Shown here: positions 45,305-56,930 of the stretch, piece after piece
How the letters are laid out: every line of letters starts with the position of its first letter
Numbering within the stretch: position 1 is the first letter of the stretch
From: Begonia masoniana
Lineage: Eukaryota; Streptophyta; Magnoliopsida; Cucurbitales; Begoniaceae
Assembly (NCBI GenBank): GCA_022432975.1
Contig: CM039512.1
Location: forward strand, 40,803,001-40,867,000
Length of the DNA stretch: 64,000 nucleotides
Direction: 5' to 3'
The notes under the pieces: model-generated
Database searches by the model: none
What the model was told of the DNA's origin: nothing
Seen by the model: the letters and a program-made list of their open reading frames with translations, nothing else
Position numbers and translations under genes: made by a program

Positions 45305-47871
45305 TGTAATATCCGGCTCGTACGGATTTTTAGAATATTATTATTTTATTATATAATGGTATTTTTGGTAAATATGTCAAATCAGGTCCATTTCACGAAA
45401 AGAAAGCGTCATTACGATCCTAACGATTAATAGGAATTTTAAGGAAATTAGGGGAATTTTTGGAGATTAAACGCTATATTCCGAGTAATTAAGCTTCTCG
45501 TAATATAGATAACGTTTTAGTAAAAATAGTAAACGGGGTCCGATTTGCGAACGGACAGTTTTAATAAATCTCAAATAATAAGTTGGACTTGTTGGTGAAA
45601 TAAGGAGATTTGGTAAACCCGAATAGTTGGACGATTAACGAACCGAAGGACGAAACAAAATAGAAATAAGTGTTAAGGGCATTTTAGTAATTTTCAAACC
45701 AAATTATATAAAATAAACAAAATTCTTTCTCTCCCTCACTTTCTCTCTTCTTCCCTGTTTCTCACGATCACCAAAGAGCATTTTTCAGGCGATTCCTCAC
45801 GGCCGCTCAACAATCCGACCTCCGTTCTCCTCCGTTCGACCCCCGTTCTTCGCGATTTCTCCTCCCCTCGCAACCCTAGGTATGAGCCTACGATCTTAGA
45901 GCATTTATTTTAGTTTTAACGAAGTTTAAATAATTAGGTTTTTGTTTAGGGTTATCGAAGAATTGAGATTTAGGGTTCGTAATTAATAGGTTTATCGTGT
46001 TTAAGGACATAAAGGATATATAGAACGTTATTTGACGAATTTAAATCGATTTGTGGAAAAGTTAAAAATTAGGGATTTTCAAGATTTTAGGGAAAACTCG
46101 TAAATTGGGAATTGAGGTGCCGAGCGTAGATTGCTCGAATATATAGCTCAATGAATTGGATTAGAACTTTGGGAAGCTTCCTTAGTTAAGATTTTGTAAA
46201 TTTGGACGATCGATAGTTTAAACTCGTTTTAACGCCGATATTATGTTTTGCCTCAGACAAACAACGCTCGTGGACGGAGCTTGAGTTGCTTTAGACACGA
46301 GGTAAGTTCTCGTGATTCTTTTCTGGCCGATTGGCCTACACCGTACATCGAAGTCGTTTCGAGGAGTTTGGTGACGCACTAGTTTATATTGCTTTGGTTG
46401 GGTAGTTAGGTTTAATTGTTTTGTAGATTATGTTTTACAGTCTTGATGGTATGTATGTTGAGTGTTTAAATTCTGTTATGAACTGTTCATGCATCACGTG
46501 TTTTAAAGAAAGAGCATGAAAATGAATTTCCGCACAATGTTTTGAAAATGGCGATGTGGCCTGGAGAGGGGCTTGACCTATTGTGGAGGCACGCAGGGGC
46601 TTGTCACAATACCACATCTATTATGTACTCGCAATGTGGCCTGGAGAGGGGCTTGACCTATTGTGGAGGCACGCAGAGGCTTGTCACAATACCACATCTA
46701 TTGCACTCATATGTATGGTCATGCGAGATGGGGCTCAGGCACGGCTGTACGCGTTGTAAGCGTGTACCCCCTCTTCTAGCTGGAAAGAGTAGTCCGCCCG
46801 CTTGATGTGCTCTCTCCGGTTAGGAGGCTGAGATCTCGGTGACACCCACAGAATAAAGTAAAGAAATTGCTGTATGATTTCTGAACTCACACGCATAGCA
46901 TATAGTTGTATTTACGAGTCTTGCTGAGATTTTTATCTCATAGTGTATTGTATGGTGTAGGTGACTTCGAGGATACAGGTGAGGACGAGATTCCTCCTCC
47001 TGAGGCTTGAGTCCAGTTGACGGAGGATGGCTGCAGTGGTGTGCTGGCGCAGTCGAGGCTTACCTGATCCGTGGGGACAGTAGGTATAGATTTTGAGGGT
47101 TTGGGACTTTTGGGCTGATGTTGCATAGAAGTACTTTAGGTTGTTTGATTCTGGATAGTTGATAGATATTTATGTATATGTTGATGTTTTGGAAACTGTT
47201 TTATAATGGTTTGAAAAAGTCTTTTATTGAATGTATTTTGGAACTGCGTGATGATTTGAAACAGGAGGATTTGTTTAGGTTTTAAACGTACCCATGCAGT
47301 TCGTTTTCATGAAAATGTTCTTAGTTTTAAAATATATTTCGAGTCGTTTACTAGGTGAATGGTTGAGTGTGAAAAGAATGAGAATTAGAGTAAGTTTTAT
47401 TTGATATTATTGTGTTGGTGAATCGTATTGAGTAATTGTAGTTATGTGTTGGAGAAATTGAATGAAAGGAGCGATGAAATGGAAACAGGCAGAGGGGTTG
47501 GCGAATGATTGCTCGCCACAAACTGTGGCGAGAAATCACCACAGGCGATGCAACAGGCGATTACTCGCCTGTTGCAATCAGCTTAGGGGTGATTATTCGC
47601 CCAGCGAATAATCGCCTCTCCTTTTTACTTATTATATAAATTGTTTTATTTTAATTAAATTAACTTTTAAATAAATGGTTTTAAAGTTTTAATTTGTTTT
47701 AAAAGTTATAATTCAATTCTGATTTCGATTCTTATTTCAATTTCGGTTTAGTTTCAGCTTAGAGTTTATTTAAAGTATAGAAATAAGTAATTGTTAGGAT
47801 AAAAAAAATAGTACGGAAATTGGGTGCGTTAATTTAAGGGTAAATAAGGGTACAGTGTTAGGGTCGCTACA
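45305..47871 (+). mobile_element. 3' LTR of F4
   Basis: 2,567 bp. It matches the 5' LTR apart from scattered substitutions, several of them transitions (for example TCCGTTTCAC versus TCCATTTCAC), and a 58-bp deletion corresponding to 40202-40259 that removes the second and third hairpins and half of the first. Confidence 0.95.
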
Positions 47872-48692
47872 CTAGGCCGCAGTCGGAGGAGTACGGGGTG
47901 CGCCGGTGCAGGTTATTGTCGAGGCGTTTCGGCTACTTTCTTCCTCGGGAAGTGTGGGAGGTGAAGGTTTTGTGATGGTTTTCTAAGAATTTTGGTTTGA
48001 AATAACTTAGATTAAGTGGGGGATTTAGTACGTGTATTTGTAAATATTTTTCGTAGTTATTTTTAAAGTTTTTAGGCGGTAGTATTGTGGATATTGGTTG
48101 TCGTATTTGGGAGGTTGAAAATATATATTTTCGTGTTTTGGTTTCAGGTTTCGGTTTAAAGAAATTTAGGCGTTACGCTGCCCGTTTTGGTTTTAAAACA
48201 ATTAACGTCGGGTTATGTTTGCTATTTTTTTTAATTATCTGTTTGAAGTCAGTTTTCCAGAAAATTTACGAGATTTGAAGATTTATGTGTCGGGAGTGTA
48301 TGGTAAAAATTTTGGAATTTTTGGAAGTGTTTAGCTTGGAGAAAATTGAAGAAAAAGGGGTGAGGGTCAGCTGGGAGTGCAGGGGCGATCGCCAGCCAAC
48401 CTCTCTGGTACTGTAGCACCAGAGAGGGTGGCGATTGATCGCCACTGTTTTATAAAAAAAAAAACATTAAATTAATTTTAATTTTTTTTAAATTTTCCTA
48501 TTTCGAACTGGTTTTAACCCGACATTTTCTGACGCATTTTAACTGTATTTTGGGCACACTTTCTAACAAAAACTCGAGGGTTTGAAAAACCCGAAAACGA
48601 GTTGTAAAGTTTACGAAAATGATTTTAAACGATGTTTTAAACGTGGTTTGAAATGTGACGCACCGAGCCCAGGGCAGGTTCGGGGCGTTACA
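47872..48692 (+). mobile_element. Solo gypsy LTR H, right part
   Basis: Continues H after the duplicated CTAGG (CCGCAGTCGGAGGAGTACGG). The same stretch is found antisense at 50890-50955 in the LTR of element A. It ends GGGGCGTTACA at 48692. Confidence 0.92.
48384..48444 (+). repeat. Hairpin cluster in LTR H
   Basis: GGCGATCGCC palindrome (48384-48393), a 10-bp stem CCTCTCTGGT/ACCAGAGAGG (48400-48427) and TGGCGAT/ATCGCCA (48429-48444). These use the same word types as the F4 cluster. Confidence 0.92.
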
Positions 48693-48697
48693 AAGGG

Positions 48698-49142
48698 AGA
48701 AAGGGGGAAAGGGGTTCACGATCTGGAGAAGGAAAATGAAGAGGAGGGGTATTTGTAAATTATAAAAATTTGGCTTAACTATTTACAAGTTTGCCCTTCC
48801 CTCATTCATTTGCTTAAATTCGTTAATTCGTCTATCGGTTTGGTTCCTCTGAAAATTCCTTATTCCTCCAAATATTCTAACTTATTTCTAGGGTTCTAAC
48901 GAAACTCTCCGTTCGCAAAATGGGCTTAATTTACTATTTTTACGAATTAAAACTGCTATAGGGCTAAAAACGGAACTTGGCGTTATGCTATCAATTTGGA
49001 TTTCTAAAAATTTACTTATTCTTATAAAAATCCTCATAAATTCCTAGGGCTCTAATAAAACCTCCCGCTCACAAAACAGGCCTATCTTTCTTATTTACAA
49101 AAATACCCCTGGAGTGGAAACCCGAAAAACCCAGGTGTTACA
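48698..49142 (-). mobile_element. Solo gypsy LTR G, right part (its 5' start on minus)
   Basis: On the minus strand it begins TGTAACACCTGGGTTTTTC at 49142. It continues G after the AAGGG repeat left by H, and AAGGG follows outside at 49143-49147. Confidence 0.9.
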
Positions 49143-50086
49143 AAGGGTATCTTGACAGTCTAAGAGATCTCCCGGAAAATTCACTCCTATCTGTTTTCTT
49201 GTATCCTAGAACTTCAAGGGTGGCTAACTAAGTCACCGTTCTATCTATTACAATCTCATATTTCATACGATGTATCACACTAATTAACAAATCCACACTA
49301 ACCTCACACTAACCTCGTTTAAGTCTATATTCTTACCGTTTGGTTCCATCATAGCGGAAATTCGGGGTGTTGCTTCAATTGGATCATTCTTTGCTACGGG
49401 ACAATTCCTGGCTATATGTTCGGGCTCGTTGCATTTGAAGCACCGGACGGTCCTTGGCTTTGGACAATCTCGGAAAAAATGGCCAGCTTCAAAACAATTA
49501 AAACAGTTGCCATCATATTTTCCACACATTCCTGGATGGACTTTCAAACATTCAAGACATTGTAGATACCCTCTCTTTCGTAGTGGTTTTGGCTTCTTTC
49601 TTTCTCTCAGATCATTCAGGTACTCACCTGGTCTTTTTATTCCGTGAGGCTACGAAGAAGATTCTCCCCTGCTTATCTGAGATATAGTTTCATTAAAGTT
49701 TCTCCTAAGGTTTTCTACTGACTTATCCAAATCCCATTTGGCCAATGCTACTTCTATTGTCTTTGATGCCACCTCCCAATATGATGCTTCTAGTCGTTCA
49801 GAGGTAATCAACCTCCGATTTACTAGAATACCCCACATTTTAGTTTGCATATGTACACACTCTATAAGAAGCTTGACTAACTCTTCAAGCTCGTTTCTAG
49901 GTTGTCCTGGTGGTCATGGGTTCCCCGACATTTTCTATTCCTGAAAAGGGTTAAAAAATCTAATCTTAGAAAAGAAACTAACTAGAGTGAAAGAAATACT
50001 TACAGTCGGTGAAGCATATTGCACGGCAGCCGGCATTGTCGGGTAATCCTTTGAACGACTCGACCACTTTTGCTCTGACACCAACT
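49143..50086 (-). pseudogene. Element A gag-like fragment with two zinc knuckles
   Basis: On the minus strand an ATG at 49931 begins MSGNP, with a TGA five codons in. The frame then reads through ELEELVKLLIECVHMQTKMW, a predicted helical region, to about 49650. Another stretch, ending at 49284, contains two CCHC knuckles, CFNCFEAGHFFRDC and CFKCNEPEHIARNC, and MMEPNGKNIDLN, which resembles the linker before protease. No protease, RT or integrase follows: the sequence runs into solo LTR G and then the non-coding inner region. The capsid core seen in other gags here is not evident, so this is a short or degenerate gag. Confidence 0.75.
50071..50082 (-). other. Primer-binding site of element A (minus)
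   Basis: GCTCTGACACCA on + is the reverse complement of TGGTGTCAGAGC, one change from the initiator-tRNA site. It lies four bases from the LTR end at 50087. Confidence 0.85.
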
Positions 50087-50400
50087 TGTAACGCCCCCAA
50101 ACCCGCCCAGGCTAGGTGCGCTGCTTTGCTAACCAATCCTACGTCTAAAGCGGCGAACGTTCGCTGGATCACCCCTGCGGCGCCAGGCGCGCCAGTGCCC
50201 CACCTGCGCGCCCAGCCGACCTTCACCACTTTTCCTCCACTTTTTCCCAAGCCAAACACCTCCAAAAATTCTAAAATTTTTACCACACAATCCCGACACC
50301 CTAAACTCCGTGTCCTGTAAAAATCTTGAAAAACCAACTTAAAACATTTAATAAAAAAAATAGAGAAAGTAAACCCGACGTCGTTTGTTTTAAAACCAAA

Positions 50401-50838
50401 ACGAGCGGTATAACGCCTAAAATTCTATAAACCGAAACCTGAAATCAAAATCGTAATTCAAACTAGTTTAAAATCCCAAATACATGCAACCAATATCCAC
50501 CCCACAACCGACTCCCAAATCTCCAAAATAATTACGAAAATATCTACAATTTCAACGTACCAATACCTTTCATTTTCCTAACTTTTCTCAAAACAAACAT
50601 TTACAAAACATTTACCAAAACGAGCGGTATAACGCCTAAAATTCTATAAACCGAAACCTGAAATCAAAATCGTAATTCAAACTAGTTTAAAATCCCAAAT
50701 ACATGCAACCAATATCCACCCCACAACCGACTCCCAAATCTCCAAAATAATTACGAAAATATCTACAATTTCAACGTACCAATACCTTTCATTTTCCTAA
50801 CTTTTCTCAAAACAAACATTTACAAAACATTTACCAAC
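50401..50838. repeat. 219-bp tandem duplication in LTR of element A
   Basis: ACGAGCGGTATAACGCCTAA begins at 50401 and 50620. The two 219-bp units look identical or nearly so. LTR H has one copy of this region, so the duplication is specific to A's LTR. Confidence 0.92.
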
Positions 50839-51625
50839 AAAACTATTGACCTCAAAACATTCACCTCCCACACTACCCGAGGAAGACAGTGGTCCAGACG
50901 CCCCGACAATAGCTTGCACCGGCGTACTCCGCACTCCTCCGACTGCGGCCTAATCCTCGGCTGTCTCATCTACCTCACCTGTATAGAACTCGTCACCTAC
51001 ACCATAGAACACAAAAGTAAGCCTAACGCTTAGCAAGTAGGAACATAATGCACAATAACACACTACATGCTCAACTCAACCCTAACATGCAGTTTCTATA
51101 TACTCTGTTGTTTCTTTTCATTTCGATTGCATTTATCTTTCACTTTCAGGTGAATCAAGTAGGCACATGCCCCAACACAATCCAGGACGGCCACACCTTG
51201 ACCCACGGAGCAAGACCGGAGGCACATGTCCTAACACAATCCGGGACGGCCAACACGAATCTCCCCCAATCGATCGTAGAATCCTCATTGTGCCTTCAAG
51301 CACGAACAGGTTGAGGCATTCATACTCACGATACATTGCGTACATTAGCATAGCATCTCGAGTAAAATCCCTCGCGGGGTGCTCAACGAGCCACTTGCCC
51401 GACGAGTCTATTCTACCCGAGACCCAGTTGCATATCAATTGTCTTATCTTACATATCATCCTCACCACTCAAAAATGTAAAACACGTGGTTTCGTAGTTT
51501 AGAAAAACAATGATGAATGACACACAATGCATGACACGAATTTAAAACATAGCAAACAAACAAACAATCCCTACCATTCTATGGTGTAGGCTCGAAGACA
51601 ACAAACACGCATCCACTACTTACCC

Positions 51626-53805
51626 TGTAACGCCCCCAAACCCACCCTGGCTCGGTGCGCTACTTGGCTCACACTAACCCCGATGAAAACGACGTTTAAA
51701 AATAATTTAAAATAATTTTCATAAATCCCCAAATATAAAAGGAAACTAACACAGCTGAATTTAAAAAAAAAAACTAAATCTCACGAAGTTCTCTTATGTT
51801 ATACCTAGCTGCCTAAACTCACTAATTCCTCTTAATCCTAACCTTCAAGCACCACGGCGTCCTTCCCGAAAATTTCGGCAAAGTAACGCCTGAAAATGAC
51901 GCCTCCAAAATGCTAAGTACCTGCAAATGCATCAATTCCCAAACAACCAGAATACTCCTAACCAACTATCCAGCATACGGTATGAGAAATCTCCAAATAG
52001 CAGTAAAGAGGGAAACTAAAATACAAACATTCCTAAGTGAAGAAAGTCCACAGTACAGGGCGACACATCACCCTTAACTATGATTATCTACACCAAATAC
52101 CAATAGCTATGCAATAACTCTAAAACCAACATCAACCAAAAAGACAACTCTACAAACTACCAAAATAATTGTAAATTATACACAACCCCAAAAATACTGT
52201 TCCACCCACGTCTTTCCGAAGACCATGGTCGAGGCGCCCCGACAACTGCCTGCACCGGCATGCTCCATGCACCACCAACTGCTGTCTAGTCCTGGGCTGT
52301 CTCATCTACCTCACCTGAGTAAATCGCGCCACCTACACCATAGAACACAAAAGTAAGCCTAACGCTTAGCAAGTAGGGAAATAATGCACAACAACACACT
52401 AAATGCTCGACTCAACCCTAACATGCAGTTTCTACACACTCTGTTGCTTTCTTTTCATTTCGGTTGCAATTATCTTTCACTTTCAGGTGAATCAAGTAGG
52501 CACACGCCCCCACATAGTCCAGGACGGCCATGCCTTGACCCACGGAGCTAGACCGAAGGCACACGTCCCAACACAGTCCAGGACGGCCAACACGAATCTC
52601 CCCCAATCGATCGTAGAATCCTCATTGTACACTTCAAGCACGAACAGGTCGAGGAATTCATACTCACGACACATTACGTACATTAGCAGGGCATGAGTAG
52701 AATACTCGAATTCCTGTCCACCTACGGCTCGACCTACGATAAATATTCATCAAATCATTAAAATCAAGCCTACATTCACTAATTACTCTCAAACTACTAT
52801 TTCTAGCCTAATCCCAATAAAACCTAACTACACGGGCCACTAATTTGGGTTCGGTAAAAACCGACCCAAAACTTCAAACACGCGTAACTTTTGCGTCGGA
52901 TATCGGAATCAAACGATTCCAGCGGCCATATACTCCTCTAATAACCTATTTTAACCTGCCAAAAGGAATTTGAAAACAAACAACCCTAGCTAGGTGAAAA
53001 TAGCAAAAACCCGAACTGCCCTTCACCCGGAAAATTTCCCTTTTCTAGTTTTTCATCAAATCTCTTCCATTTCCTCACCAATCAATCCCCCTAACATCCA
53101 ATTAACATAACCTAACAAGAAAACCCGAAATTCCACACAAAAACCCGAGCTCCAAAAACCTAGCCCTCGATTTTTCACTCACTCCGAGCTCAACATTGCT
53201 CGGCAACCCTTGCCAGCACCGAGCTCGGCAATTCAGCACCGAGAGCAACCAAAAAGGGCAGGCGATCGGAGCTCTAACAGCTCGGCGATCCACGGCCTCG
53301 AACAGAGAGGAAAACAGGGCAAACCACATACCGGGTCGGTTCGTGCGCGGAGCCAGCCGGAGACGCTAGCCCATGGTTGGCCGCCGTCGTCTGGCCGGAG
53401 AACGTCGGAAACCACGACGGTGAACAGCTCGCCTTCGTTGTTCGCCTCTCCCCCGTCTCCCCTGCTCCTCTCGGCGTCGGGCACGCGAAGCCAACAGAAT
53501 GGCGATTCTGTTGTTTTTGTGTTTTTTTTTAAATAATAATAATAATAATAATAAAACTAAAACTTAAACTAGCTAATTACCGTTTTGCCCTCTCGTAATT
53601 TCGACCATTTCGAACTCTCGATAAATCGTTCTTAAATTATAAATTTTCGTAAATTAACCCTCACACTATACACGGCTTAAGTTCTCCAATTAGAATATTC
53701 GCACACAACTTAATTAACCAATTAGTTTAATCAAATAACCTATTTTATTATTCTTTTATTTTCTCTCTAATTTTTCCTCTTAAAAAACAATACCCGGGTG
53801 TTACA
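51626..53805 (-). mobile_element. Solo gypsy LTR C (minus), TSD TACCC
   Basis: On + it runs TGTAACGCCCCCAAACCCAC (51626) to GGGTGTTACA (53805), 2,180 bp, flanked by TACCC at 51621-51625 and 53806-53810. It is related to solo LTR B at its + left end, while 52310-52690 resembles the LTR of element A. Its target site is the CTTACCT-type splice-donor block of A's LTR. Confidence 0.93.
53531..53555. repeat. (AAT)n microsatellite
   Basis: About eight AAT units inside solo LTR C. Confidence 0.9.
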
Positions 53806-54450
53806 TACCCGGTTGCTCGAATTTCAATTGTCCACTTCGTTTGATAATTCACTCGCTCGATCACCTAAAATAACGAAAACTTAACTTAGTAAGTCACCAA
53901 TACAATCTAAGAAATTCTAAAACCTAAAACTAACCAACACTTAAAACAATCTCACACTCAAAACACTTAAACCCGATTTTTACCCAAATTTTACCGTCCA
54001 ACTTCAAACGGTCATAACTTTATCATTTTCAACGGATTCCGACGTGCCGCCCCAACTCGGAAACCTCTACACGTCTACTATCCATTGAAACACTCAAATT
54101 AACCAAACAATGTAGGATCGAGATTGTCTAAGAGTGGGGTGAATTAGACCTTTTTAAATTTCTTAATATCTATTAAACTAACAGCAAGCAAACAATTAGT
54201 AAAAGTAAAAAGAGAGTGAAAGAAAAAACCAACACAGAAGTTTTTACGTGGTTCGGTTCAACCTAGCCTACATCCACGCTTCAAGGTTCACCCCTTGAAG
54301 ATCCTTAACCTTCTCCTCTCGAGAATGAACAGATCGGAATTTCGGGCTCCGATCAACTGCCTTTTACAGATTTAGATTGAACTTCACGGGCGTCAATCCA
54401 CTGCCTTTCAGATTTTACAAGTTTGAGTAAATGAATACAACAAACTACAA

Positions 54451-55925
54451 ACTCTCAAATCAAATTCTCAAGTTTAGGAATCGAGAGATGTAGATGAAAA
54501 TACAGAGTATGATAGATCACAAGTTAGGGCTCAGGAATTCAAATACGCAAAAGTTGTATCTTCGTGCTCTAACCTTGGCTTAAATACTCTGTCTTCTGAA
54601 TCGCCTTGACTTCAATGCTCCTTATCCAACAATAGAAATTTTGTTACCGTTGGAGCAGCTTTCGTACAATTTCAGGTAGCTGTTGCCGTCTGTAGTTGTA
54701 AGTCGTCGTCGCCATCAAAGTTCTAGAGTTAATGCTGAAAACGACGTCACTGTAGCTTCGCGGCTATTTTAAAATCTGGCGGAAGATCACCGGTTTAAAC
54801 AGCTTCAAAACAGATCGCCATGTCATCGGCATATGTATCTTGTAAATTCATCGGCAGATGTATTCTGAGAAGTCATTGGCAGATGCACCTTGAAATTTCA
54901 CCGGCAGGAACAGCTTGAAAGTGCTATCGGCAGATGCAGCTTGAACGACTTTGTCTTTTGTCGTTTATCGATCGCCATGTGCAGCTTTGAACGACTTTGT
55001 CTTTTGTCGTTTATCGATCGCCATGTGCAGCTTTGAACGACTTTGTCTTTTGTCGTTTATCGATCGCCATGTGCAGCTTTGAACGACTTTGTCTTTTGTC
55101 GTTTATCGATCGCCATGTGCAGCTTTGAACGACTTTGTCTTTTGTCGTTTAGCGATCGACATGTGCAGCTTTGAACGACTTTGTCTTTTGTCGTTTATCG
55201 ATCGCCATGTGCAGCTTTGAACGACTTTGTCTTTTGTCGTTTATCGATCGCCATGTGCAGCTTTGAACGACTTTGTCTTTTGTCGTTTAGCGATCGACAT
55301 GTGCAGCTTTGAACGACTTTGTCTTTTGTCGTTTATCGATCGCCATGTGCAGCTTTGAACGACTTTGTCTTTTGTCGTTTATCGATCGCCATGTGCAGCT
55401 TTGAACGACTTTGTCTTTTGTCGTTTAGCGATCGACATGTGCAGCTACACACTCTCAAATCAAATTCTCAAGTTTAGGAATCGAGAGATGTAGATGAAAA
55501 TACAGAGTATGATAGATCACAAGTTAGGGCTCAGGAATTCAAATACGCAAAAGTTGTATCTTCGTGCTCTAACCTTGGCTTAAATACTCTGTCTTCTGAA
55601 TCGCCTTGACTTCAATGCTCCTTATCCAACAATAGAAATTTTGTTACCGTTGGAGCAGCTTTCGTACAATTTCAGGTAGCTGTTGCCGTCTGTAGTTGTA
55701 AGTCGTCGTCGCCATCAAAGTTCTAGAGTTAATGCTGAAAACGACGTCACTGTAGCTTCGCGGCTATTTTAAAATCTGGCGGAAGATCACCGGTTTAAAC
55801 AGCTTCAAAACAGATCGCCATGTCATCGGCATATGTATCTTGTAAATTCATCGGCAGGGCAGATGCACCTTGAAATTTCACCGGCAGGAACAGCTTGAAA
55901 GTGCTATCGGCAGATGCAGCTTGAA
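54451..55925. repeat. Direct duplication of ~490 bp, 1,000 bp apart, around the minisatellite
   Basis: 54451-54942 (ACTCTCAAATCAAATTCTCA...) returns at 55451-55925 with near identity, except for an internal deletion of about 27 bp near 55855. The 46-bp array sits between the copies. Confidence 0.93.
54943..55446. repeat. 46-bp minisatellite, about 11 copies
   Basis: Units start GAACGACTTTGTCTTTTGTC and continue GTTTATCGATCGCCATGTGC + AGCTTT. A variant with AGCGATCGACATG recurs in every third unit at the right, showing a higher-order pattern of three units. The array ends where a 0.5-kb duplicate of the upstream sequence begins. Confidence 0.95.
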
Positions 55926-56125
55926 AAATCGTCGGCAGATGCATCTTGACCTTCATCAGTTGAAGACTCCATCGGCAGATGTAACTTGTAAGCCATCGGC
56001 ATGAACTTCTTCGAAATCGCCATCGGTATGAGTTGCTTCATGTGCCATCGGTAGAAGCAGCTTCAAACGCCATCGGCAGAAGCAATTCTTTTCTTTGTCG
56101 TTTAGCGATCTGCATGAGTAGCTTT

Positions 56126-56300
56126 GAACGACTTTGTCTTTTGTCGTTTAGCGATCGACATGTGCAGCTTTGAACGACTTTGTCTTTTGTCGTTTATCGA
56201 TCGCCATGTGCAGCTTTGAACGACTTTGTCTTTTGTCGTTTATCGATCGCCAGATGTGCAGCTTTGAACGACTTTGTCTTTTGTCGTTTATCGATCGGTA
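56126..56300. repeat. Second cluster of the 46-bp repeat, 4 copies
   Basis: Units start at 56126, 56172, 56218 and 56266. They carry the same GTCGTTTAGCGATCG or GTCGTTTATCGATCG core, with a 2-bp insertion in the third unit. Confidence 0.92.
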
Positions 56301-56591
56301 TGAGGAACTTCAAGTGTCATCGGCAGGAATAACTTGAAAACACTATTGGTATGTGTACTTTTAACAATTCATCGGCAGATGAAGTTTTCAGCCCTGTTTT
56401 ACTTATTTAGTCCTGTACACTTAACCCGATACATTAGACAACTAAAATACCCTTTTTAAGGGCATTTCCAACATATTAAAATCAATGCATAATTCAATAT
56501 TCTCATTTTATAAACATAATCAAATTACCTAATTATCATTCAAATACATCATCAAAAACATATTTAGACTTAGACTCTATTTAAGTCAACA

Positions 56592-56930
56592 ATCTCCCCC
56601 TTTTTTATGATGACAAAATATTAATTTGATTAAGTCACTCTCCCCCATAATCCTATCTCCCCCATAGCAAATGCATACATGCTAAAACAACCACAGAGCA
56701 TACCAGAATTTCTAAAAAATTCACATTGCAAATTGTTCCAAAATATGCAATATTCCATATCCCACATGCATATCCAATATCAAAATATATCCATCAAATA
56801 TATTCTCCCCCTTTGACATTATCAAAAACACTCAAAGGAACAGCAGAATTAATGGAGGCAACATAATTCAGAAAACATCAGAGGAAGATCGTTTTAGAAT
56901 ATCAACAAAAGGGTATGCATACAAAGTTAG
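56592..56930 (-). other. Copia polypurine tract and untranslated spacer
   Basis: Directly beside the LTR, the minus strand reads AAAAAAGGGGGAGAT (56592-56606), the polypurine tract. More GGGGGAGA-like tracts lie at about 56637-56645, 56656-56663 and 56804-56813. No coding frame is seen in the 320 bases before the extra ORF. Confidence 0.8.

Larger units (their letters stand above)
37999..47871 (+). mobile_element. Full-length Tekay/Del-like gypsy element F4, TSD CTAGG
   Basis: 9.87 kb with LTRs at 37999-40624 and 45305-47871, an exact CTAGG repeat at 37994-37998 and 47872-47876, a primer site, gag-protease, pol and a polypurine tract. The two LTRs are very similar. A 58-bp deletion in the hairpin region of the 3' LTR explains almost all of the 59-bp length difference. 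The coding region has a few stops but no large deletion. It probably represents one of the most recent insertions in the window. Confidence 0.96.
50087..54110 (-). mobile_element. 5' LTR of element A (minus), carrying solo LTR C, cut by copia element
   Basis: On + it starts TGTAACGCCCCCAAACCCGC (50087), beside the primer site. It is interrupted at 51626-53805 by solo LTR C and leaves at 54110, where a copia LTR is inserted. The segments 50890-51625 and 53811-54110 match H and the truncated LTR at 26490-27470. The rest should lie beyond the copia element, outside the window. Confidence 0.88.
54111..56591 (-). mobile_element. 3' LTR of SIRE-like copia element (minus)
   Basis: On the minus strand it starts TGTTGACTTAAATAGAG at 56591, immediately after a polypurine tract, and ends ATCTCGATCCTACA at 54111; 2,481 bp. 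An inner TGTTGGAAATGCC start at 56473 is possible but not next to the tract. The flank at 54106-54110 (AACAA) would be one target repeat. The LTR is swollen by a 46-bp minisatellite and a 0.5-kb duplication. Confidence 0.85.

Noticed and set aside
36225..49147. G and H as one insertion because both have AAGGG repeats
   Set aside because: Their ends, orientation and LTR families differ, and each has its own complete pair of flanking repeats.
50009..50320. 103- and 119-codon frames on opposite strands across the LTR edge of element A
   Set aside because: They cross the LTR/primer-site boundary and are GC-driven; neither has a recognisable domain.
53210..53536. A 108-codon plus-strand frame in solo LTR C as a host gene
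   Set aside because: It lies within the TSD-bounded LTR, overlaps an 83-codon antisense frame, and has only Ser/Pro-rich low-complexity sequence.
54111..56473. Copia LTR start at TGTTGGAAATGCC (56473)
   Set aside because: A TGTTGAC start at 56591 directly abuts the polypurine tract, which is the expected geometry; the inner start is kept only as an alternative.
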